DNA from: Akkermansiaceae bacterium
GTDB taxonomy: Bacteria > Verrucomicrobiota > Verrucomicrobiia > Verrucomicrobiales > Akkermansiaceae
DNA length: 5,099 nt
Direction: 5' to 3'
Assembly (NCBI GenBank): GCA_011524615.1
Contig: WTJZ01000121.1
Span: 1-5,099, forward strand
Numbering within the stretch: position 1 is the stretch's first letter; each line of letters begins with the position of its first letter. The translations under genes were made by a program, and so were the position numbers. Below are positions 1 to 5,099 of the stretch, piece by piece. The notes below the pieces were generated by a model. That model saw only the letters and a program-made list of their open reading frames with translations. It searched no databases and was not told the DNA's origin.

Positions 1-468
1 TTATTGAGAGAGCGTGATTCTGTATCTGCGGAAGAGCGTGCACAGAAGTTAGATCAAGCCGAGTACTTGATGTCCCGAGCTCTCGAACAGCATCCTTATC
101 GCTTACCGGTACTGGTGAATCAAGCCTTTATCAAAGTCGAAAAAGGAGAATTCGACCAAGCAGAAAGTCTTATCTCACAAGCATTTGATATGAGTAACGA
201 ACGCTGGAAAGCTTATGAAGTAGGGCGGGCAGCAGAATTGTATCTCTTTCACAAGGGGCAGGAGTTGTGGTTCTCTCGCCAAGCCCCCTTAGCACGAGCG
301 TATTTTGAAAAGGCTCTGCTCTATAATATGAAGGGAAAAAGAGGGTTAAGAAATGATCCTAATCATTTGAAACGTAGAAAACGAATACAGGTAAACCTGA
401 AAATTCTTGATAAAGGAGGCATTCAAGCACAAGAGGGGTGTGTCTTTTTTGGAGGTAGAGGACTTTAA
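1..468 (+). CDS. TPR-repeat protein, C-terminal part (5' end outside the window)
   Basis: The frame is open from base 1 and ends at TAA 466-468, giving 155 visible residues. The TTG at base 4 is unlikely to be the real start because the frame continues upstream and nothing before it resembles a ribosome site, so I treat the gene as 5'-truncated by the window edge. The visible part is helical and carries about three tetratricopeptide-like units. The clearest unit has small residues at the consensus places (NQA, KGEFDQA, SQA). A unit before it contains LDQAEYLMSRAL followed by HP, and one after it contains ARAYFEKALLYN. The end is basic (KRRKR) and then loses the repeat pattern. TPR domains are protein-binding scaffolds. 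The next gene, 12 bases downstream, is an exopolysaccharide priming transferase, so this could be the C-terminal TPR region of an O-antigen ligase/polymerase-like protein or a polysaccharide secretion factor. That is inference from context; no membrane segment or catalytic motif is visible here. Confidence 0.6.
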   Translation, partial: LLRERDSVSAEERAQKLDQAEYLMSRALEQHPYRLPVLVNQAFIKVEKGEFDQAESLISQAFDMSNERWKAYEVGRAAELYLFHKGQELWFSRQAPLARAYFEKALLYNMKGKRGLRNDPNHLKRRKRIQVNLKILDKGGIQAQEGCVFFGGRGL

Positions 469-470
469 AC

Positions 471-474
471 GGAG
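471..474 (+). promoter_or_regulatory. Shine-Dalgarno site (GGAG) of the sugar transferase gene
   Basis: GGAG lies six bases before ATG 481, a typical spacing for a ribosome binding site. It supports that ATG as the start. It deserves mention because it is the only convincing Shine-Dalgarno sequence in the window; the starts of prs, rplY and ssb have none. Confidence 0.6.
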
Positions 475-480
475 CATCAT

Positions 481-1872
481 ATGACGAAAAACGGAATCTC
501 AATCCAGATCTTACAAATTATCGACGGGCTCTTAGTGTGCTTCGCTTATTGGTTAGTCTCGAATACAAGGGACCCATTTCGAGCCTTAATTGGGCTGTCG
601 GAAGCTCAGAACAATATCCACGAGGAAATTGGGTACACCTTAGCGATTGCGATTCCCTTGGTTCCGCTGGTGCTGGAAGGGACAGGCTTTTATCGCCTTA
701 TGGGAGGATTACGACGCTCACTGAGATGTATCATTACTGGGATGATCTTGAGTAGTGTGGCGATGACGGTGGTCATGGTCCTAATGAAGGTGCAGGCCGA
801 AAGCCGTTATCTCTATCTAGGTGTCCCTGCGGTTCTCTCGACGATGTTATTCTTTAGGAGTTGGTTACTCTTTGCTTACCGTAAGAGAAGGTCTTGTCAT
901 AATGCGCGTCAATATGCGGTGCAATTAGTAGGCAATGACGAGGAGGTAGAAGACTTTATCGCGAACCTTGAGGAAGATGAGATCTTTGCGTGGGATCTAC
1001 AGCCTGCTATTGATATGGAAAAGGTGAGGGTGCCTGAGTTAGTGGGCATTCTTAAGGAACGGTCAGTGGCCAAGGTGGTGTTCTTATCTGGTAAGACCGA
1101 GTTCAGCCGCTTAAGCCGTGCGATGGAGGTCTGTGAATCCATGGGGCTAGAGGCCATGGTTGTAACAGACTTCTTGAGGGCGAAGATCTCCATTCCGGAG
1201 ATGGAGAAGATTGGTGGGAAGACGGTGATTTCGCTTCGTTCGACACCTTCGATCTCGTACTCGATCATTGCTAAGAAGATCCTAGATCGAGTAGGGGCGG
1301 CGTGTCTGATCGTGGCAACATTACCCTTATGGATCTTTGCTGCCATTGGTATTCGTCTTAAGAGTCCGAAGGGGCCAGTCTTCTTTAAGCAAAAGAGAGC
1401 TGGATTATATGGGCGCCCCTTTACAATGTGGAAGTTCCGTACAATGCACCCTGATGCGGAGGCCATGCTGGCTAAGGTAAAAGAGGATGTGGGGAATGAA
1501 ATGGATGGACCGGTCTTCAAGCTAGAAAAGGATCCACGTGTCTTTGGTTTTGGTGACTTCTTGAGACGGACTTCGATTGATGAGTTGCCCCAGTTGATCA
1601 ATGTCCTCTTTGGTGAGATCAGTTTAGTTGGTCCTAGACCGCTACCGCTCTATGAGGTAGAGGAGTTCCAGAAGTCGGAGCATCGTCGTAGACTCAGTGT
1701 CAAACCTGGGATTACCTGCTTCTGGCAAGCAGGTGGACGTAACTCGATTACAAGCTTCGAGGAGTGGGTCGAGATGGATCTCCGATATATAGATAACTGG
1801 TCTTTCTTTCTTGATATTAAGATCTTACTGATGACGATTCCTGCTGTTCTGCTCAGCCGTGGAGCAAAATAG
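481..1872 (+). CDS. Exopolysaccharide biosynthesis polyprenyl-phosphate glycosyl-1-phosphate transferase (WcaJ-like)
   Basis: The 463-residue protein is probably an inner-membrane enzyme that moves a sugar-1-phosphate from a UDP-sugar to undecaprenyl phosphate, the first step of exopolysaccharide or O-antigen assembly. The N-terminal half has hydrophobic segments near residues 8-27, 53-70, 84-103 and 111-132. A soluble Rossmann-like CoA_binding_3-type region follows at about 145-255 (it opens with YAVQLVGND). The C-terminal bacterial sugar transferase domain spans about 264-463: a membrane hairpin at 271-291, KFRTM at 318-322, the DELPQL motif at 367-372 with the Asp-Glu pair that is catalytic in this family, LVGPRP at 382-387, KPGITCFWQ at 408-416 and a W-x-x-x-D-x-x-Y-I-x-x-W-S block at 429-441. 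Length and domain order match long, multi-pass members of the family rather than the short PglC type. A GGAG site precedes the ATG. The sugar specificity (glucose or galactose) cannot be read from the sequence. Family assignment is very secure. Confidence 0.95.
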   Translation: MTKNGISIQILQIIDGLLVCFAYWLVSNTRDPFRALIGLSEAQNNIHEEIGYTLAIAIPLVPLVLEGTGFYRLMGGLRRSLRCIITGMILSSVAMTVVMVLMKVQAESRYLYLGVPAVLSTMLFFRSWLLFAYRKRRSCHNARQYAVQLVGNDEEVEDFIANLEEDEIFAWDLQPAIDMEKVRVPELVGILKERSVAKVVFLSGKTEFSRLSRAMEVCESMGLEAMVVTDFLRAKISIPEMEKIGGKTVISLRSTPSISYSIIAKKILDRVGAACLIVATLPLWIFAAIGIRLKSPKGPVFFKQKRAGLYGRPFTMWKFRTMHPDAEAMLAKVKEDVGNEMDGPVFKLEKDPRVFGFGDFLRRTSIDELPQLINVLFGEISLVGPRPLPLYEVEEFQKSEHRRRLSVKPGITCFWQAGGRNSITSFEEWVEMDLRYIDNWSFFLDIKILLMTIPAVLLSRGAK

Positions 1873-1877
1873 AATTT

Positions 1878-1906
1878 TTAGCTAGGAATTCCCCTAGAGA
1901 TATAAC
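1878..1906 (+). promoter_or_regulatory. Candidate promoter for prs
   Basis: TATAAC at 1901-1906 matches the sigma-70 -10 consensus at five of six bases. TTAGCT at 1878-1883, 17 bases upstream, is a poor -35 match (three of six). The gap between the sugar transferase and prs is only 43 bases, but the functions change here, so a promoter is plausible. If it is used, transcription would begin only a few bases before ATG 1916. This is a by-eye match in an AT-rich gap, so confidence is low. Confidence 0.3.
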
Positions 1907-1915
1907 ACAACGATC

Positions 1916-2863
1916 ATGATGAAACTAATTAGTGGTTCTGCGCACACCGAACTAGCGAAGGAAGTAGCCGAGGCAACAGGTATGCCTCTGACGGATGTTA
2001 CGATCTCGGCCTTTCCTGATGGAGAGACACTCGTCCAGATCAACGAGAATATCCGTGGACAAGATGTCTTCATTATCCAACCGACATGTCCTCCTACGAA
2101 CCATAATTTGATGGAACTCCTCATCACCGTCGATGCTGCTCGCCGTGCGAGTGCGAGAAGCATTACTGCTGTGATCCCATTCTTCGGCTACGCGCGTCAG
2201 GACCGTAAGGATAAGTCCCGCATGCCTATTACGGCTAAGTTAGTAGCGAATTTGATCCAGGCCGCAGGTATTAACCGCGTGATTACGCTCGACCTTCATG
2301 CTGCACAGATTCAAGGGTTCTTCGATATTCCAGTAGATCACCTCTCAGCAGAGCCTACGCTCGTACGTTACATCTGGGAGAAGTTAGATGGTAATACTGA
2401 AAATCTTACTGTTGTTTCTCCTGACGTAGGAGCGGTGAAGTTAGCGAAGCAGTACTCTCAGTCCCTCAAGTCAGAGTTCGCTATTGTAGCAAAACACCGC
2501 GTAAGTGCGACCCAAGTGGAGGCCATGAATGTGATTGGTGATGTCGAAGGTCGCGACGTATTCATCATTGACGATATGACAGAGACCGCAGGTACTCTCT
2601 GTGCCGCGGCTAAGATGCTCAAGGATAGTGGAGCTAACCGCATCTTCGCAGGCGTATCACATGCTGTGATCGGAGAAATGGGACATCGTAGAATCGAGGA
2701 TTCCCCGATTGAGGAGGTGATTACGACGAACTCTACTCCAGTGAAAGAAACGTCTAAGGTGAAACCTCTTTCGATCGCTCCATTCTTAGGAGAAGCGATC
2801 GTGCGTATTAATAGTGGTAAATCCGTGAGTTCATTGTTTGACATTGATCTTCCCACACGCTAA
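1916..2863 (+). CDS. prs: Ribose-phosphate pyrophosphokinase (PRPP synthetase, class I)
   Basis: The cytosolic enzyme makes 5-phosphoribosyl-1-pyrophosphate from ribose-5-phosphate and ATP, feeding purine, pyrimidine, NAD, histidine and tryptophan synthesis. The 315 residues match the usual family length without truncation. Visible landmarks are SGSAH at 6-10, the adenine-contact FPDGE at 33-37, NLMELL at 64-69, YARQDRK at 92-98, DLHAAQIQGFF at 126-136 with the catalytic-region His128, the flexible-loop KHR at 193-195, and the PRPP/ribose-phosphate loop DDMTETAGT at 219-227. That loop has Glu where the common form (DDMIDTAGT) has Asp, a conservative change. ATG 1916 and ATG 1919 are adjacent (MMKL), and either could be the start. 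No Shine-Dalgarno sequence precedes them; the nearest purine run, tagaga, is too far upstream. The following gene is rplY, as in the prs-ctc pairing known from Bacillus. The assignment is essentially certain. Confidence 0.98.
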   Translation: MMKLISGSAHTELAKEVAEATGMPLTDVTISAFPDGETLVQINENIRGQDVFIIQPTCPPTNHNLMELLITVDAARRASARSITAVIPFFGYARQDRKDKSRMPITAKLVANLIQAAGINRVITLDLHAAQIQGFFDIPVDHLSAEPTLVRYIWEKLDGNTENLTVVSPDVGAVKLAKQYSQSLKSEFAIVAKHRVSATQVEAMNVIGDVEGRDVFIIDDMTETAGTLCAAAKMLKDSGANRIFAGVSHAVIGEMGHRRIEDSPIEEVITTNSTPVKETSKVKPLSIAPFLGEAIVRINSGKSVSSLFDIDLPTR

Positions 2864-2914
2864 GCAAACTCTCTAACCCGGCGCAAAAACGTCGATTTAA
2901 CCCCCTTATTTATT

Positions 2915-3502
2915 ATGTCAGAAAGAACAATTATTGCTGAAGCGCGTAAGCGTACAGGTTCAGGTGTCCTTAACGAGATGCGTCGTGAAGGTCTTATCCC
3001 ATGTGTAGTATACGGATCAGGTGCTGAGAACCAGAACCTCAAGGTTAACTACAAAGCGTTTCACGATATCCTTAAAGACGCTCCATCATCGAACATCCTC
3101 ATCGACCTCGATATCGATGGCGGTAAGCAACAAGTGTTCATCCAAGACATCCAGTTCAACGACCTCAAGCAAGAGATCGTACACGTTGACTTCCTTGCAG
3201 TGAACGACACAACAGAAATTAAGGCTGAGATCCCAGTAGTACTTACAGGTGATCCTAAGGGTGTTAAAGTTGGTGGTCTTCTTGAGCAACTCCTCTACAC
3301 AGTTCCAGTGAAGTGTCTTCCAAAAGACCTCCCTGAGACGATCTCTACAGATGTAGCTCACCTTGCAGTAAGTGAAGCTCACCACATCGGTGAAATGGAA
3401 TTCCCAGAGGGTGTTACTCCTCGTCTCCATGAGAAAGTCGTTGTTGCTCTCGTTGCTAAGACGCGTGCAGCTCAGTCTATGGCTGCATCTGGAGAGGAAT
3501 AA
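2915..3502 (+). CDS. rplY: 50S ribosomal protein L25, long CTC/TL5 form
   Basis: The protein binds 5S rRNA in the large ribosomal subunit. At 195 residues it is the long two-domain form (general stress protein Ctc or TL5), not the short roughly 95-residue enterobacterial L25. The N-terminal 5S-binding domain spans about residues 5-93, with REGLIPCVVYG at 24-34 and VFIQDIQ plus HVDFL at 74-94. The C-terminal beta domain spans about 100-183, with GVKVGGLLE at 116-124, VKCLPKDLPE at 132-141 and the family-typical PEGVT near 164-168. A short Ala/Ser/Glu tail follows. The ATG has no Shine-Dalgarno sequence; the bases ahead of it are pyrimidine- and AT-rich (cccccttatttatt). Codon use looks like that of a highly expressed gene: all 18 leucines use CTC or CTT. 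The 51-base gap to prs shows no clear terminator, so co-transcription with prs is likely. An intrinsic terminator follows the gene. Confidence 0.97.
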   Translation: MSERTIIAEARKRTGSGVLNEMRREGLIPCVVYGSGAENQNLKVNYKAFHDILKDAPSSNILIDLDIDGGKQQVFIQDIQFNDLKQEIVHVDFLAVNDTTEIKAEIPVVLTGDPKGVKVGGLLEQLLYTVPVKCLPKDLPETISTDVAHLAVSEAHHIGEMEFPEGVTPRLHEKVVVALVAKTRAAQSMAASGEE

Positions 3503-3533
3503 GCTTAGCTTTCCTAAAGCAAATTATTACCTT

Positions 3534-3571
3534 AAAAAACCTGAAGTGGCTTGTGCCCTTCAGGTTTTTTT
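3534..3571 (+). terminator. Intrinsic terminator after rplY
   Basis: CCTGAAG (3540-3546) pairs with CTTCAGG (3558-3564). The inner GGC (3548-3550) pairs with GCC (3555-3557) across a TTGT loop, leaving T3547 bulged, for about ten base pairs in all. Seven Ts follow at 3565-3571, and six As precede the stem at 3534-3539. The A tract could let it work on the opposite strand too, but no opposite-strand gene is nearby. It should end the prs-rplY message. The pth start at 3587 lies only 15 bases beyond it, so pth, rpsF and ssb need either readthrough or their own promoter. Confidence 0.88.
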
Positions 3572-3586
3572 GTGCACATTGGGTAC

Positions 3587-4219
3587 ATGGACGAGCCAAT
3601 AGTTGAACAAGAGCCAGAAGTAGTAGAGCTCGCCCCGGCGATCAGGATGGTGGTTGGCTTGGGGAACCCAGGGAAGCAGTATCAGGGCACTCGACATAAT
3701 GTAGGCTTTGAGGTTGTGGATCAATTGTTACTAGGAACGGGGGTAGAACTAAAGCGGGAGAAGAAGTGGATGTGTGAGATGGCGAAACTGGGGAGCGTCT
3801 ATGTCGTTAAGCCCTTAACCTTTATGAATGATAGTGGGAGAACTGTTGGTGGGTTAGCGAAGTTTTATAATCTAGATCCACAAGAGATCTTAGTGATCAC
3901 AGATGACATTACACTCGAGACTGGATCAATTAGGATTCGGCAAAAAGGAAGCCATGCGGGGCAAAACGGAGTCCGTTCCATTATTCAGCATCTCGGGGCC
4001 AAGGACTTCCCTCGGCTCAAGCTTGGGGTGGGGAAATGCTCCGGCGCGAAGCTTACGGGGCATGTTCTGGGGAAATTTCCCCCATTTGAGCGAGAAGTTG
4101 TTGAAAACATGCTTGCAAGTGCTACGCAAGCTGTTCAAGTTTGTCTCTCTAACGGTATTGAAGCGGCCGCAAACCAGTTCAATATCACTATAAAGTCTCC
4201 TAAAGAAGAAAAAGCATGA
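3587..4219 (+). CDS. pth: Peptidyl-tRNA hydrolase
   Basis: The cytosolic enzyme cleaves the ester bond of peptidyl-tRNAs that drop off ribosomes, recycling tRNA. From ATG 3587 it has 210 residues. Family motifs are VGLGNPG at 23-29 (Asn27, equivalent to E. coli Asn10), TRHNVG at 35-40 with catalytic His37 (His20), KPLTFMNDSG at 75-84 with Asn81 (Asn68), ITDD at 104-107 with Asp106 (Asp93), and GSHAGQNGVRS at 121-131 with Asn127 (Asn114). All key residues are present. Start choice: the frame also contains TTG 3551 and GTG 3572, but these lie in or against the terminator, so they are unlikely. ATG 3587 adds an acidic leader of about 20 residues not typical of the family. ATG 3647 would give 190 residues, close to the E. 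coli length, and begins right at the conserved core. I keep 3587 as the first plausible ATG, with moderate certainty. The stop overlaps the rpsF start by 4 bases. Confidence 0.95.
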   Translation: MDEPIVEQEPEVVELAPAIRMVVGLGNPGKQYQGTRHNVGFEVVDQLLLGTGVELKREKKWMCEMAKLGSVYVVKPLTFMNDSGRTVGGLAKFYNLDPQEILVITDDITLETGSIRIRQKGSHAGQNGVRSIIQHLGAKDFPRLKLGVGKCSGAKLTGHVLGKFPPFEREVVENMLASATQAVQVCLSNGIEAAANQFNITIKSPKEEKA

Positions 4220-4506
4220 GCAGAAAATACGAAGCCCTCATCGTTGTAGATACAAAAGGTAAAGAACAATCAATTCAAGAGTTCCAAGACGCTATCGGTA
4301 AAGATATGGAGTCTGAGGGAGCTAAGCTTGGAAAAGTAGAAGCACTTGGTCGTAAGACATTTGCTTACAACGCTCGTAAACTCGACGGCGCGCAATACAT
4401 CAACTACTTCTTCGAAGCTGATCCATCAGCAATCGACGGAATCAAAGCAAAACTCGCTCTCAATGCTGACATCTACCTTCAGTATTACCAGCGTATCGAC
4501 GGTTAA
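4216..4506 (+). CDS. rpsF: 30S ribosomal protein S6
   Basis: S6 binds 16S rRNA together with S18 on the platform of the small subunit. The 96 residues fit the compact S6 fold without the acidic C-terminal tail of E. coli. Diagnostic stretches are KYEALIVVD at 4-12, the GRKTFAYNARKLDGAQY core near 45-61 (the family's G-R-x-x-x-A-Y pattern), YFFEADP at 64-70 and the final helix and strand with LNADIYLQYYQR at 82-93. The ATG overlaps the pth stop as ATGA, which implies translational coupling and one transcript with pth. The A-rich run aagaagaaaaa just upstream is only a weak ribosome site. All seven leucine codons are CTC or CTT, as in rplY, in contrast to pth. S6-S18 complexes regulate their own operon in many bacteria; no leader site for this is recognisable here because pth occupies the upstream region. 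Confidence 0.96.
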   Translation: MSRKYEALIVVDTKGKEQSIQEFQDAIGKDMESEGAKLGKVEALGRKTFAYNARKLDGAQYINYFFEADPSAIDGIKAKLALNADIYLQYYQRIDG

Positions 4507-4531
4507 TTCTCTAACCTAACTCACAGTTATT

Positions 4532-5098
4532 ATGGGTGATTTCAATAAAGTCATGGTATTAGGGCGTCTCACAAGAGACCCTGAAGTTCGCTATACTCCG
4601 AGTGGAACACCTGTATGTGATATCGGTATCGCAGTGGGTCGCAGAATAGGTGGTGGAGACTCCGGTACGGAGCGCCGAGAGGAGACCACATACGTTGATG
4701 TGACCCTCTGGAGACGCCAAGCGGAACTCGCAGGTCAATACCTAGCTAAGGGACGCGAAATATTCATCGAAGGCCGTCTGGAAATGGACAGCTGGGAGGA
4801 TAGAAACACTGGCCAAAAGCGCACGAAACTCAAGGTCGTCTGTGAGAACATGCAGTTCGTCGGAGGTGGCGGAGGCGCCGCTGGTGGCAATAGACCTGCA
4901 GGTGGACAGCAATACGGTGGAGGCAACAACTACCAACAAGGTGGCGGTTACCAATCAGCCCCTGCACAGAATGACGGTGGCTACGGAGGTGGTTACCAGT
5001 CAGCTCCTCAGCAGAGCTACAATCAAGCTCCTCCGCAAGAATCCGCTCCAATGGAGCCTCAATTCGAGCCAGAGGATGACGACGATATCCCGTTCTGA
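4532..5098 (+). CDS. ssb: Single-stranded DNA-binding protein
   Basis: SSB coats single-stranded DNA during replication, recombination and repair, usually as a tetramer, and recruits partner proteins through its C-terminal tip. The 188 residues show the standard plan. The OB fold at about 1-110 has FNKVMVLGRLTRDPEVRYTPSG near the start, TTYVDVTLW at 52-60, LAKGREIFIEGRLE at 71-84 and W88 followed by DRNTGQKRT at 90-98. A glycine-, glutamine- and tyrosine-rich disordered linker runs from 111 to about 170. The acidic tip ends in EDDDDIPF, the classical partner-binding peptide. It lies 25 bases after rpsF with no terminator between, so one operon is likely. No Shine-Dalgarno sequence precedes the ATG; the leader ends in cagttatt. 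The TGA at 5096-5098 is one base before the window edge. In many bacteria rpsR and rplI follow, but that cannot be seen here. Confidence 0.97.
   Translation: MGDFNKVMVLGRLTRDPEVRYTPSGTPVCDIGIAVGRRIGGGDSGTERREETTYVDVTLWRRQAELAGQYLAKGREIFIEGRLEMDSWEDRNTGQKRTKLKVVCENMQFVGGGGGAAGGNRPAGGQQYGGGNNYQQGGGYQSAPAQNDGGYGGGYQSAPQQSYNQAPPQESAPMEPQFEPEDDDDIPF
4940..5014 (+). repeat. Imperfect internal repeat in the SSB linker
   Basis: Two 30-base units at 4940-4969 and 4985-5014, 45 bases apart from start to start, encode GGGYQSAPAQ and GGGYQSAPQQ. Nine of ten residues agree, while the DNA differs at seven of 30 positions, four of them synonymous third bases. This looks like an old small duplication within the flexible linker, where length and sequence are loosely constrained. 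Confidence 0.6.
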
Positions 5099-5099
5099 T

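Noticed and set aside
909..1601. Open frame of 230 codons on the minus strand
   Set aside because: It lies wholly inside the sugar transferase gene, its translation resembles no family I recognise, and it is a composition shadow of the clearly conserved + strand protein.
1882..1897. Small inverted repeat CTAGG-aattcc-CCTAG between the sugar transferase and prs as a terminator
   Set aside because: The stem is only five base pairs and no T tract follows on either strand. It may be chance or a weak structure.
3508..3520. Hairpin GCTTT-cct-AAAGC after the rplY stop
   Set aside because: It is short, lacks a T tract and lies just ahead of the much stronger terminator, so no separate role can be supported.
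3551..3586. Extension of pth to TTG 3551 or GTG 3572
   Set aside because: The TTG sits in the terminator loop and the GTG directly follows its T tract, with no ribosome site. Translation would have to run through the hairpin.
4517..4529. Hairpin TAACT-cac-AGTTA just before the ssb start
   Set aside because: Five mostly A-T pairs with a three-base loop are too weak to call a regulatory structure without comparative support.
4735..5051. Three overlapping minus-strand open frames opposite ssb
   Set aside because: They arise from the repetitive glycine- and glutamine-rich linker codons of ssb and have low-complexity translations.

Overview
This window reads as an ordinary chromosomal stretch of a Gram-negative bacterium. 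All six recognisable genes lie on the + strand. The gene order prs-rplY(ctc)-pth-rpsF-ssb, the long L25/CTC-type rplY, several starts without a Shine-Dalgarno sequence and an adjacent exopolysaccharide priming transferase would fit Verrucomicrobiota (possibly Opitutae). That taxonomic guess is an inference and was not tested by any search.

Layout: (1) bases 1-468 hold the 3' end of a gene for a helical, TPR-repeat protein that begins upstream of the window. (2) 481-1872 encode a complete polyprenyl-phosphate sugar-1-phosphate transferase of the WcaJ type, the enzyme that starts a lipid-linked sugar chain. These two genes look like the tail of a surface-polysaccharide locus. (3) From 1916 to the end runs a housekeeping block: ribose-phosphate pyrophosphokinase (prs), ribosomal protein L25/CTC (rplY), a strong intrinsic terminator, peptidyl-tRNA hydrolase (pth), ribosomal protein S6 (rpsF, overlapping pth by 4 bases) and single-stranded DNA-binding protein (ssb), whose stop codon falls one base before the window ends.

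How the genes relate: the first two probably build or anchor an exopolysaccharide. The block from prs onward serves nucleotide supply (PRPP), ribosome assembly (L25, S6), recycling of stalled peptidyl-tRNA (Pth) and DNA replication or repair (SSB). It joins two neighbourhoods widely conserved in bacteria, prs-ctc-pth and rpsF-ssb(-rpsR-rplI). Every gap between genes is under 100 bases. I found no RNA gene, CRISPR array, insertion sequence, phage element or defence system, and no evidence of a new biological system. The points worth a second look are regulatory: the terminator just upstream of pth, translation starts without a Shine-Dalgarno sequence, a possible nearly leaderless prs transcript, and a strict leucine-codon bias in the two ribosomal protein genes.
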